From NCBI GenBank assembly GCA_903893545.1, contig CAITMJ010000009.1, positions 235,045-299,044 of the forward strand: a stretch of 64,000 bases of DNA, written 5' to 3'. Source of the DNA: an uncultured Chlamydiae bacterium (GTDB taxonomy: Bacteria > Chlamydiota > Chlamydiia > Chlamydiales > SM23-39). This document shows positions 16,662 to 24,557 of the stretch, in pieces (position 1 is the first letter of the stretch; each line of letters starts with the position of its first letter). The notes beneath the pieces were generated by a model. The model had not been told where the DNA came from, did no database searches, and worked only from the letters and a program-made list of their open reading frames with translations. The position numbers were made by a program, and so were the translations under genes.

Positions 16662-18242
16662 AGCGGCGTCGATATGGGGAAAGATTCGATCTTTTCCAAT
16701 CACATCTACAGGGCCGTGATGCTCCTGGACCCCAGATAAGAAAAGAGCGATTTTCTTCTTTTTACACTCATTATTAAATTCCTGGAGCGCAAAGAGTCCC
16801 GATCCATCGATGAGAGGCACATGGCGAAGGCGAAGAATAAAAACTTTGGTCGTCGGGTCGACTTGATCGAGAATGCTTTTAAGGATGTGAGCAGAGCCAA
16901 AGAAAAAAGGTCCCTGTACTTCATAGATTGTAATGCCAGCTGGAATCGCTTGTCCCTCTTGGAAAATAGGAGCTAGCGAAACGACTTTGGCCATCTGGCC
17001 CATTCTCTTCATAAATAGAAAGCTGGCTAGAATCATGCCGAGGGTGATAGCGAAGACGATATTGACAAAGATCGTTAGGAAAAAAGCCACTAGAAGAATG
17101 ACTCGATCTTCTATAGGCGCTTTGAGAAGGCGGAGAAAATGTCCCGCTTCGCTCATATTCCAAGAAACCATGATTAGGACTGCAGCAAGAGCTGCAAGAG
17201 GAATATGGTTTACTAGGGGAGAAAAATAAGAAAGGATCAGGAATAGGGTGAGCGCGTGGATCATTCCCGCAACGGGCGTTTGGGCTCCCGTTTTAATATT
17301 TGCCGCAGTTCTTGCAATAGCTCCTGTCGCCGGAATGCCTCCAAATAAAACAGAGCCGAAGTTAGCAATCCCCTGTGCTATGAGTTCACAGTTTGAGCGG
17401 TGCCGACCTCCAATCATCCCATCGCCGATCACAGCGGAGAGAAGCGATTCGATTCCACCGAGAAAAGCAATTGCAACGCCATTGATAAGAACTTCATTGA
17501 ACATGTCATAGGGAATAGAAAGGGATGGCCATGAAGGGATCGGCAGCTTATTGGGGATGGCGCCGAAGTGAGAATAAATGGTCGCAACTGGCAGATCGAA
17601 GATGGCACATACGGCAGTTGCTAGGACTATCGCCGCAATCCCCCACGGCAATTTTGGAATATACCTTCGAACGAGTAAAATGACGGCAAAAGATCCAACG
17701 CCAACTGCTAGAGTCAATGGATCAAAGGTTGGAAAGGCGCGATAGTATTCGACCAATTTTGCGCTAAAATCTGCAGATGGAGATCCCATCTGAAGACCGA
17801 AGAAATCTTTAATCTGCGTAGAGAAAATATAGACGGCAATGCCTGAGGTAAACCCCATGACAAGAGGGTGCGGGACATATCTAATCCAAGAACCAAATCG
17901 AAAGACGCCGAGCAGAATCAAGATGAGAGCGGCGATTAACGTAGAGGCGCAAAGTCCGCTATATCCAGTTCTTTGGATAATGCCATAGACGATAACGACA
18001 AAGGCCCCTGTTGGGCCTCCAATTTGCACCCGGCTTCCGCCAAGCGCTGAAATCAAAAAGCCGGCGATGACTGCGGTAAAAAGACCCTTATCCGGACCAA
18101 CCCCAGACGCGATGGCAAAGGCCATTGCAAGAGGCAGGGCGATGATACCGACTGTGATCCCTGCCAGAAGATCTTTTCTAAAAATCGAAAAATTATACCC
18201 TTTTCTCAAATACTGGATTGATTTAGGGATAAATTCGTGCAA
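16635..18242 (-). CDS. SulP family (SLC26-like) anion transporter with STAS domain
   Basis: It encodes about 535 aa, with 12-14 hydrophobic segments followed by a C-terminal STAS domain (about 420-535, containing KVFILRLRHVPLIDGSGLFAL). The N-terminal FRKDLLAGITVGIIALPLAMAFA is the SulP signature. Members carry sulfate, bicarbonate, C4-dicarboxylates or other anions; the substrate here is unknown. The long frame to TTG 18320 overlaps the upstream carrier by 74 bases. TTG 18242, five bases after that carrier's stop, gives an N-terminus of normal family length and is preferred, though non-ATG. With the DASS gene it forms a two-carrier operon. Confidence 0.85.
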   Translation of the reverse strand: MHEFIPKSIQYLRKGYNFSIFRKDLLAGITVGIIALPLAMAFAIASGVGPDKGLFTAVIAGFLISALGGSRVQIGGPTGAFVVIVYGIIQRTGYSGLCASTLIAALILILLGVFRFGSWIRYVPHPLVMGFTSGIAVYIFSTQIKDFFGLQMGSPSADFSAKLVEYYRAFPTFDPLTLAVGVGSFAVILLVRRYIPKLPWGIAAIVLATAVCAIFDLPVATIYSHFGAIPNKLPIPSWPSLSIPYDMFNEVLINGVAIAFLGGIESLLSAVIGDGMIGGRHRSNCELIAQGIANFGSVLFGGIPATGAIARTAANIKTGAQTPVAGMIHALTLFLILSYFSPLVNHIPLAALAAVLIMVSWNMSEAGHFLRLLKAPIEDRVILLVAFFLTIFVNIVFAITLGMILASFLFMKRMGQMAKVVSLAPIFQEGQAIPAGITIYEVQGPFFFGSAHILKSILDQVDPTTKVFILRLRHVPLIDGSGLFALQEFNNECKKKKIALFLSGVQEHHGPVDVIGKDRIFPHIDAALERAAKSI

Positions 18243-18246
18243 TTTT

Positions 18247-19701
18247 TTACCAAAGTCCGATGATTTTCCACCAAGCGCCGCCAACAAACACCCAAATGAG
18301 GATGTTGAGAACGCTTGCAATCGCTCCTATTTTCCACCACTGACCGATGCCGACATAACCAGATCCAAAGAGGATTGGCGCAGGGCCGGAACCATAGTGG
18401 GTGAGCCCGCCAAAGAGGCTGCTAAAGAAGGCTAGAACCAGTGCGGCAAGCTCAGGGGGCGTTCCAAGCGCAATAGAGACAATCAGAAGCGGGGCGTACA
18501 TTGCGCCGATATGCGCGACATTGCTCGCAAAGAAGTAGTGAGAATAGAAGTAGACCAAGCCCACCACTAAAAAGCCAGCTGTCCATTCAAATCCAGTTAC
18601 ATGACCGACGATCCATTGGCTAAACCAAGTGGTAAGGCCGAATTTATTTAAGAAGCTCGCGAGGGTAATGAGTGTGGCAAACCAGATAAACGTATCCCAT
18701 GCACCGTGTTCTTCTAGAACATCTTTCCAACGTAAAATGCCGGTTACGAGCATGATGGCAAGTCCGATCATGGCCGCCACAGTCGCTTTTAAATTGATGA
18801 CAGGCCCGAGCACCCAAAGAGCGATGAGGAGTCCAAAAATCCCGAGCATGGTCCATTCTTTAAAGGACATGGGGCCCATAGAGCTTAGTTTCTCGAGCGC
18901 CATTTCACGTGCGTGAGGAGTTTTTCGAACAGTTGGCGGAGCGATCTTATAGATGCAGTAAGGGACGATGATTAAGCTCAAAAGACCCGGTACGATAGAA
19001 GCTAACGCCCAGCCGCCCCAAGTCAAATTAACGCCATTGTCTTTTGCAAATTGCGCAATGAGAGGATTGCCGGCCATCGAGGTCAAAAACATCGCACTTG
19101 TGATGGCAGAGCCTTGAAATGCGCAGAGCGTCAAGAAAGAACCCATTTTCGGATCGTGGGATTTTCCCGTAAACACATTGGCTAGCGATTTCAAGATGGG
19201 GAAAATGACGCCTCCGGCTCTAGCTGTTACGCTTGGAATCGTCGGGGCTAAAAAGAGGTCAGTGGCAATGAGGCCATAGCCCAATCCCAAACTATTTTTC
19301 CCAAGAAGACTCATCACCTTATACGCCATCCGATTTCCAAGGCCGGTCGAGATAAATCCCCGAGCGACAAAGAAGGAAAATACGACGAGCCAGACGACGT
19401 CGTTGCTAAATCCGGAAAAAGCATCCGCAAATGTCAGCGTATTGGTGAGAATGGCTACAGTAAGGCCAAAGATCGAAACGACCCCCATTGGAGCGGGCTT
19501 TAAAATGATCCCAATGATCGTGGAAACGAAAATCGCAAAAAGATTCCACGCTTGTGAAGTGACTCCTAATGGAGCCGGACAAAGGGCGATGCCGCCTCCT
19601 ACTGCGAGGGCTAGCGCAACAAATAATAGCTCTTTATTCTTTTGCAAGATTTCAAACCTTTTATTGGGAGATGTCTGGAAACCTATATCGACTTTTTGCA
19701 T
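18247..19701 (-). CDS. DASS family dicarboxylate (2-oxoglutarate/malate-type) transporter
   Basis: It encodes 484 aa with about 12-14 hydrophobic segments. Family marks include PMGVVSIFGLTVAI, FSNDVVWLVVFSFFVARGF, APTIPSVTARAGGVIFPI, SMAGNPL and the late FGGLTHYGSGPAPI. It matches the plant SODiT1-like and chlamydial translocators that exchange or import 2-oxoglutarate or malate, a plausible host carbon source for an organism with a limited TCA cycle. ATG 19701 is chosen because AAAGGA lies just before it; the longer frame starts at GTG 19728. It is followed within five bases by the SulP gene. Confidence 0.9.
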   Translation of the reverse strand: MQKVDIGFQTSPNKRFEILQKNKELLFVALALAVGGGIALCPAPLGVTSQAWNLFAIFVSTIIGIILKPAPMGVVSIFGLTVAILTNTLTFADAFSGFSNDVVWLVVFSFFVARGFISTGLGNRMAYKVMSLLGKNSLGLGYGLIATDLFLAPTIPSVTARAGGVIFPILKSLANVFTGKSHDPKMGSFLTLCAFQGSAITSAMFLTSMAGNPLIAQFAKDNGVNLTWGGWALASIVPGLLSLIIVPYCIYKIAPPTVRKTPHAREMALEKLSSMGPMSFKEWTMLGIFGLLIALWVLGPVINLKATVAAMIGLAIMLVTGILRWKDVLEEHGAWDTFIWFATLITLASFLNKFGLTTWFSQWIVGHVTGFEWTAGFLVVGLVYFYSHYFFASNVAHIGAMYAPLLIVSIALGTPPELAALVLAFFSSLFGGLTHYGSGPAPILFGSGYVGIGQWWKIGAIASVLNILIWVFVGGAWWKIIGLW

Positions 19702-19727
19702 ATGGTCCTTTTCTTTACAAGGAAGCA

Positions 19728-20321
19728 CTATAATGAATTAGCGCTTTTCTGAGGATGGGTTTTTTCTAAAATTTGATATTTTTGCCCGTAATAAAAGCCT
19801 AAACCTAGGGTGGCTATGAGAAGAGCTAATACGATGCGCCACGTACCAATTCGGAGGTAACGGATCTGAATATGGTCGTCCCGATCCCAGGTGGTCACTT
19901 TAAACGCTTTTAAGCGCTGAAAGGCGACGAGCGAGCAAATCACATTGAGGAATGGAACTCCCATCCCAAGTCCACGAAACCAGACATTAAAGCTTCTTCT
20001 CAAGGCGGTCGGATAATCGAGGCGCGGCAACCTCCCCTGTCGAAGCTGAATGCCCAATACCCATTTTCCAGGCGTAGTTCCAAGCCAGCGCAAAAAGGCC
20101 GCTTCCACCGGAATCCATAAGAAATATTCTAAAGGGACAAGCGTAGATTCGATTTTGCCCGCCGAAATGGCCCATAAAAAAGAGAAAAAGAGCGAATAGT
20201 CAAAGGCTCGCGCCAAAAAACGAAGCCATGGGTTAGCCTCTATCGGCTTGTCACGAACTGTGCCATCATCGCCGATGAGAATTTCGGAAGGCTCTATCGC
20301 TTTCTGTTTTTTCATAAACAT
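19728..20321 (-). CDS. RDD family membrane protein
   Basis: It encodes 197 aa. The RDD-family order is clear: RFLARAFDYSLFF at about 34-46 (the Arg-Asp hallmark), then WLGTTPGKWVLGI (about 79-91) near the second membrane segment, and a third and fourth hydrophobic segment towards the C-terminus (about 155-175). RDD proteins are of unclear function; some act in transport or stress. It starts 16 bases after the tsaC/sua5 stop, so the two probably form an operon. Two in-frame ATGs (20321 and 20315) open the frame. Confidence 0.82.
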   Translation of the reverse strand: MFMKKQKAIEPSEILIGDDGTVRDKPIEANPWLRFLARAFDYSLFFSFLWAISAGKIESTLVPLEYFLWIPVEAAFLRWLGTTPGKWVLGIQLRQGRLPRLDYPTALRRSFNVWFRGLGMGVPFLNVICSLVAFQRLKAFKVTTWDRDDHIQIRYLRIGTWRIVLALLIATLGLGFYYGQKYQILEKTHPQKSANSL

Positions 20322-20337
20322 TTGATGATAGTCTAAA

Positions 20338-21234
20338 TTAATATTTTCCAGCAGCTCGAAAAAGGCGATTCATGAGAGCCTCATCACTTTCTGAAATCGA
20401 GTCGAGAAGGACCCAGATCGTCTCCACTCCCCTTCTGTCAGCCTCTCTTAAAGAAGCATATAATGACCGGGCAGAGAGCGTTCCAAGTTCCCTCGACAAG
20501 ACAGTTCCCGCCTCTACCGGAAGGTGTTTTACAATTTGAATCGTCGCCTTTGGCGCGTAATGCCGATACTTCATTCCAGGAGAGGGCGCAGGATCTTCTT
20601 TTCGAGGAAGCGCGACCTTTATCTGTAAAACATCTTCGATTTGCTCTTTTGTCACAGCGCCTGGACGAAAAAGAGTCGGAACGTCGTGCACTAAGCTCAA
20701 AACCGTCGATTCGATCCCCACCTCACAAGGCCCCCCATCTAAAACCGCCCGTAGAGAGCCGTTAAAATCTTCTAAAACGTGCTGAACAGTCGTAGGGCTC
20801 GGCCTGCCGGAGATATTCGCAGAAGGGGCAACAAGTGGCTCCCCTACCGATTCGATGAGTTTGAGCGCTATCGGGTGAGAGGGCATTCTGACGGCAATGG
20901 TCGAAAAGCCAGCGGAAACGAGCGAAGAGACCTTCTCTTTTTTCCGGACGATCATAGCCAGAGGGCCTGGCCAAAAGACGCGACTTAGACGCGCAAAAGA
21001 ATCGGGGATCTCTTCAGCGATCAGTTCAAGCATCTCGATTGAGGAAATATGCGCAATTAGCGGGTTATCTTGGGGCCTTTTCTTTAAGGCGAATATCTTT
21101 TTGACCGCTTCTTCGCAAAAAATCGGGGCCGCCAGACCATAGACAGTTTCTGTCGGGATAGCTACCGGCTCACCTTGCTTGAGGAAAAAAACTGCTTCCT
21201 CGATCTGATCTTCTTTTAATACAATTGTGCTCAT
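20338..21234 (-). CDS. tsaC: Threonylcarbamoyl-AMP synthase (TsaC/Sua5 family)
   Basis: It encodes 298 aa: a YrdC domain (about 1-195) with PTETVYGLA, KKRPQDNPLIAHI and SANISGRPSPT, plus the Sua5-type linker and part of the C-terminal domain (SPGMKYRHYAPKA, then a Rossmann-like stretch). It makes threonylcarbamoyl-AMP from Thr, bicarbonate and ATP for the t6A37 tRNA modification. At about 300 aa it lies between short TsaC (about 190) and full Sua5 (about 345), a shortened Sua5. ATG 21234 is used; the longer frame begins with TTG 21240. Confidence 0.92.
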   Translation of the reverse strand: MSTIVLKEDQIEEAVFFLKQGEPVAIPTETVYGLAAPIFCEEAVKKIFALKKRPQDNPLIAHISSIEMLELIAEEIPDSFARLSRVFWPGPLAMIVRKKEKVSSLVSAGFSTIAVRMPSHPIALKLIESVGEPLVAPSANISGRPSPTTVQHVLEDFNGSLRAVLDGGPCEVGIESTVLSLVHDVPTLFRPGAVTKEQIEDVLQIKVALPRKEDPAPSPGMKYRHYAPKATIQIVKHLPVEAGTVLSRELGTLSARSLYASLREADRRGVETIWVLLDSISESDEALMNRLFRAAGKY

Positions 21235-21345
21235 CGGCAAATACTATAGCTATTTCCCCCTCTTCCTCGCCAGACCTTACTTCAAAAGTTATAGAAAAAA
21301 ATTGAACTTTTGGATAGGATTTCCGCTTTTGACAAAAGAGGAATC

Positions 21346-21675
21346 ATGTTTAAAAAAAGCACCTGTTGGATTGTTCTATTGTATGGGCTATTGCTCATCG
21401 CTATTGGTTTAGAAGCTTATGTAAAAAAACACAGCTTAGTCTCGCTTCTTTCTGGAGGGAGTCTCGGTTTTCTTATCTCTCTTTCTGCTGCAGCTCTTTT
21501 TGCGCAAAAGAAAATGGGGGTCTATCTTTCAATCGGCCTTCTGATCCTGACGACTGCGGTCTTCGCTGTACGCTATGCAGTTTCTCATAGCACCACTCCA
21601 GCCCTTCTTTGCATCTTAAGCGGCGGAGTGCTCCTTTTTCTCTTAGTCCAAAGCGTACGATGGAGAAATCGATGA
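21346..21675 (+). CDS. TMEM14-like (UPF0136) small membrane protein
   Basis: It encodes 109 aa with four hydrophobic segments. The opening matches the TMEM14/UPF0136 pattern: a YGLLLIAIGLEAYV helix, then SLVSLLSGGSLGFL with the small-residue glycine turn. Eukaryotic members sit in mitochondrial or ER membranes; bacterial roles are unknown. AGAGGA lies right before ATG 21346, which decides against the longer frames at 21310 and 21227. The stop overlaps the next ATG as ATGA, so the 75-aa gene downstream is coupled. Confidence 0.75.
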   Translation: MFKKSTCWIVLLYGLLLIAIGLEAYVKKHSLVSLLSGGSLGFLISLSAAALFAQKKMGVYLSIGLLILTTAVFAVRYAVSHSTTPALLCILSGGVLLFLLVQSVRWRNR

Positions 21676-21899
21676 CAGCCATAGAACGGCGTTGCCTTTT
21701 TAGGGCCCAAGAGGGTGGGGAGGAGCCTCCTCTATTGACCTTAGATGACCTCGCCAATGAAGTTGGGCAGGCAGCTTTAGATAGGTTCCGCATGTATAAT
21801 CCTCAGCGAATTTCGCCCAAGCAACCTCGTCCTCGGATCATTTTTGCGCCTCAGCTTGCTACGATCAAGGAAGTCAATGAAGAGGAAGGTGAGCTTTAG
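21672..21899 (+). CDS. Small hypothetical acidic protein
   Basis: Not recognised. It encodes 75 aa, soluble and acidic at the C-terminus, with an Arg/Pro-rich middle. ATG 21672 overlaps the TMEM14-like stop by four bases, and GGAG sits about 8 bases upstream inside the preceding gene, so coupled translation is likely. A second in-frame ATG lies at 21660. The last 26 bases overlap the convergent SH2 candidate gene. A longer frame from 21609 overlaps the preceding gene and is not preferred. Confidence 0.6.
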   Translation: MTAIERRCLFRAQEGGEEPPLLTLDDLANEVGQAALDRFRMYNPQRISPKQPRPRIIFAPQLATIKEVNEEEGEL

Positions 21900-22575
21900 G
21901 GAGTAACTTTTTTAACGCCCCTTGTATCGAATTGAAATAGAAGTATTCCAGGTCTTTTAGATCGGGATTGTCTCGATAGACCGTCCAGCCCTGGTTTGTT
22001 TGAAGAAGCAGCACTTCTGATATGCTGCTATGCATGCCTTTGATTGTTATGAGATAAGGAGTTATGTCCATTTGATTCGATTGAGCAAGAGCTTCGGCCA
22101 TTGTTTGAGTAATTGTATCTGGATATCGTAAAAGATAAGTTCCATAAGGCTGATCGAATAACTTCTCTTCTGCTTTAAATCGGTTAATTTTCCCTTTCCA
22201 ACCGGGAAGTTCTTCAATCTTTTCTAAAGAAGCTAATAGATTGATCTTGGAAAGACTCTCTAGAGCAGTCTCCTCTGGATGTAAGCTCGTAATGAGGTTT
22301 AGAGCTTCTAATGTCTCAGTCATAATGCGCCAGGCGACCGGCTCGAGTTCTGAGGATTTTAAAGGCTCATCTCTTTCATTCTTAGCGGCAAAGTGCGCAA
22401 GGCTATCTACCTGAATGTGAATTTCGCGCCACGGGTCAGCCGGATGAAAAAGAGCCTTGTCTTGGAACTGGATGGCTCCTGTTTTTCGATTGAGAAGCAC
22501 CTTTTTAGACTTTAATAGGTTATCTTTGATTTGAAGAATGTTATTGAGTACTTCTTTTCGAGTGATCCGAATCAT
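21874..22575 (-). CDS. Probable SH2-domain protein, candidate phosphotyrosine-binding effector
   Basis: It encodes 233 aa. Residues about 125-225 follow the SH2 plan: GWKGKINRFKAEEKLF (compare W-x-x-G-x-I-x-R-x-x-A-E-x-x-L of helix A), then YGTYLLRYPD, where R150 occupies the phosphotyrosine-binding FLVR Arg, a central PYLITIKG strand, GWTVYR, and the closing FNSIQGALKKL helix like F-x-S-L-x-x-L-V. An insertion of about 20 residues separates the FLVR strand from the next. Residues 1-120 are helical and unassigned. Since phosphotyrosine signalling is mainly host biology, host-directed function is inferred. It has its own promoter region upstream of 22575. Confidence 0.68.
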   Translation of the reverse strand: MIRITRKEVLNNILQIKDNLLKSKKVLLNRKTGAIQFQDKALFHPADPWREIHIQVDSLAHFAAKNERDEPLKSSELEPVAWRIMTETLEALNLITSLHPEETALESLSKINLLASLEKIEELPGWKGKINRFKAEEKLFDQPYGTYLLRYPDTITQTMAEALAQSNQMDITPYLITIKGMHSSISEVLLLQTNQGWTVYRDNPDLKDLEYFYFNSIQGALKKLLPKAHLPLH

Positions 22576-22593
22576 AGTAAAAACCTACATAAA

Positions 22594-22628
22594 TAAAAAA
22601 ATCGAGCAGGCCAGTGGCGCTGCTCGAT
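22594..22628 (-). terminator. Strong rho-independent terminator downstream of hctB
   Basis: Read on the minus strand after the hctB stop, a perfect 9-bp stem (ATCGAGCAG/CTGCTCGAT, arms at 22620-22628 and 22601-22609) closes a 10-base loop. Inner GCC/GGC pairing can extend it. Seven T residues follow. This is the best intrinsic terminator in the window and insulates the highly expressed histone-like gene from the SH2 candidate gene downstream. Confidence 0.92.
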
Positions 22629-22653
22629 CCCTAATTACCTAAGCCCAAAGCGA

Positions 22654-22872
22654 TTACTCTTGAACCAAAACGGCTGCAGCAGCAGCGGATTTGTGGTGAG
22701 CTTTTCGGCGAGTTTTTCTTTTTGCTTTTTTGTGGACTTTTTTCGCTTTGCGTTTTGTAGCTTTGCGCTTTGTGCCTTTGCGGGCTTTGCGTTTTGTAGC
22801 TTTGCGGGCTTTGGTTTTGCGAACGGCTTTCTTATGGCCTTTTTTCGCAGCTTTTCTTTTGCGTTTGATCAT
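22654..22872 (-). CDS. hctB: Histone H1-like nucleoprotein Hc2
   Basis: It encodes 72 aa, over half Lys or Arg, made of short degenerate repeats such as KRKARKGTKRKATKRKA, with a final His-containing segment and an AAAAAVLVQE tail. This is the lysine/arginine/alanine repeat design of chlamydial Hc2, which condenses the nucleoid in the late elementary-body stage. It is much shorter than the roughly 200-aa Hc2 of C. trachomatis, as in other environmental chlamydiae. AAGGAG sits 7 bases before the ATG, and a strong terminator follows. Late-cycle expression is expected from the family. Confidence 0.88.
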   Translation of the reverse strand: MIKRKRKAAKKGHKKAVRKTKARKATKRKARKGTKRKATKRKAKKVHKKAKRKTRRKAHHKSAAAAAVLVQE

Positions 22873-23259
22873 GATGTTTCTCCTTGTTTTGTAAGAGTTA
22901 GAGTTTCTTCGTGTAAAACTCTTCTCGAGTTCTTACCTACAGCGGACCTTCCGCACTCTATCTGCCTTACAATCCTTAATATATATTATTTTAATAATAA
23001 AAACAAACACATACTAATTTTATTTTCAAATTTTCTAAAAAATGAAAAATCAAAAAACCGATTCAGAATGTACTGTGAAGGCATTTTTTTGAATCGATGA
23101 CGTTGCATTAAAAAAAATTATTCAACTAATTTTTCAACAAACAAAACATTCAGACATTCTGAAAAACATAAACATTTACAAATAAACAAGTTATATTTAA
23201 TTTGACATTATTAAAACACTGATTGTCAATTAATTGCGGAATGCAGTATTTTGGAGCGC
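22873..23259. other. AT-rich divergent spacer between hctB and rarA
   Basis: About 390 bases with no convincing gene. On the minus strand it holds the hctB leader with a GCGGA/TCCGC hairpin (22942-22954), roughly 70 bases before the hctB ATG. The middle (22975-23200) is very AT-rich with A- and T-runs, as expected of promoter or bent DNA. On the plus strand TTGACA (23202-23207) may be the -35 of rarA; it is mirrored by TGTCAA at 23224-23229, an inverted pair 16 bases apart that could be an operator. No RNA gene was recognised. Confidence 0.5.
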
Positions 23260-24513
23260 ATGCACACACCGCTATATGAAAAAATGCGACCAAAATCTCT
23301 GCAAGAGATCGCAGGTCAAGATCATCTTCTCGGAAAAGAGGGATTTCTCACGAGAATTTGCCAAACACAAAAACCGGTTTCTCTCCTTTTATTCGGCCCT
23401 CCAGGGTGCGGCAAAACCACGATTGCAAGGGTCTATGCAAGCGCATTTAACCTTCCGTTCATCTCTCTAACCGGCGTTTTGCAGACGACAGCCGACCTGA
23501 AAAAAATCTTGAAAGAAGGGGAAACGATGCCCCTTTTTAAACGGCAGATTATCCTCTTTTTTGATGAAATTCACCGATTAAACCGCGCCCAGCAAGACAT
23601 CTTTCTCCCCTTTTTAGAAGATGGGTCTTTGATTCTTGTCGGAGCGACTACAGAAAACCCCTCCTTTGCCCTCAATAATGCCCTTCTCTCTCGACTCCGC
23701 GTATTGAACTTGAACTCCCTTTCCAATGAATCACTCAGGCTTATTTTGCAGCGCTACGAACAAAAACAGGCCCCTCTACCGATCACAGACAATGCCCGCG
23801 AGTTTCTCTTCTCTCTTTCGCAAGGAGACGCCAGACATCTTCTCAATCTCATCGAGACAATCGAAGGGCTTCCGAAAGGAAAAACCTATGACGTGACCGA
23901 TCTGGCCATTCACCTACAAAAGCGACCAGCTCTTTACGACAAAGATCGAGAGGGGCACTACAATCTCATCTCAGCTCTTCATAAATCGGTTCGCGGATCA
24001 GATCCAGACGCTGCGCTTTATTGGCTCGCCAGGATGTTAGATGGAGGCGAAGAGCCACTTTTTATCGCTAGGCGCATCGTTCGGATGGCGACGGAAGACG
24101 TCGGCCTTGCTGACCCTCAAGCCCTTACAGTTGCTTTAGCCGCTTACCAAACGTATGAGCTCCTCGGTTCACCGGAAGGAGAGCTCGCGCTGGCTCAAGC
24201 GATCATCTATCTCGCTTTAGCCCCTAAAAGCAACGCCACTTATATCGCCTATGGAAAATGCAAAGAAGCCGCTGCAGAAAGCGGTCATCTCAATCCCCCA
24301 AAAATCATTCTCAACGCCCCTACCGATCTGATGAAAGAAATGGGTTATAGCGATGGGTATATCTATGATCACGACACTCCTCAAGGCTTCTCCGGGCAAG
24401 ATTACTTCCCTCCTGGGATGGTCAAAAGGTCCTTTTATACTCCCGTCGAAAGAGGATTTGAGCGCGAGATGAAAAAGAGACTCGAATACTTCGCTCGCCT
24501 TAAAAATCTTTGA
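23260..24513 (+). CDS. rarA: Replication-associated recombination protein A (RarA/MgsA AAA+ ATPase)
   Basis: It encodes 417 aa. The N-terminus PLYEKMRPKSLQEIAGQDHLLG is typical of RarA. Walker A is GPPGCGKTT, Walker B is FFDEIHR, and sensor 1 is GATTENPSF. The C-terminal tetramerisation domain carries DREGHYNLISALHKSVRGSDPDAA and ATEDVGLADP. RarA acts at stalled replication forks and single-strand gaps, homologous to yeast Mgs1. ATG 23260 is chosen over TTG 23251 because the family starts here. It is followed 44 bases later by a hypothetical gene on the same strand. Confidence 0.95.
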   Translation: MHTPLYEKMRPKSLQEIAGQDHLLGKEGFLTRICQTQKPVSLLLFGPPGCGKTTIARVYASAFNLPFISLTGVLQTTADLKKILKEGETMPLFKRQIILFFDEIHRLNRAQQDIFLPFLEDGSLILVGATTENPSFALNNALLSRLRVLNLNSLSNESLRLILQRYEQKQAPLPITDNAREFLFSLSQGDARHLLNLIETIEGLPKGKTYDVTDLAIHLQKRPALYDKDREGHYNLISALHKSVRGSDPDAALYWLARMLDGGEEPLFIARRIVRMATEDVGLADPQALTVALAAYQTYELLGSPEGELALAQAIIYLALAPKSNATYIAYGKCKEAAAESGHLNPPKIILNAPTDLMKEMGYSDGYIYDHDTPQGFSGQDYFPPGMVKRSFYTPVERGFEREMKKRLEYFARLKNL

Positions 24514-24557
24514 GATTTCTTTTCATTTTAACCACGCTAAAGACTATACTTTGAACC

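Noticed and set aside
22660..23100. Plus-strand frame of 146 aa over the hctB region
   Set aside because: It is the antisense of the Lys/Arg repeats and is rich in Phe and Cys in a repeated pattern; it has no ribosome-binding site, and the real gene with a strong site and terminator lies on the other strand.
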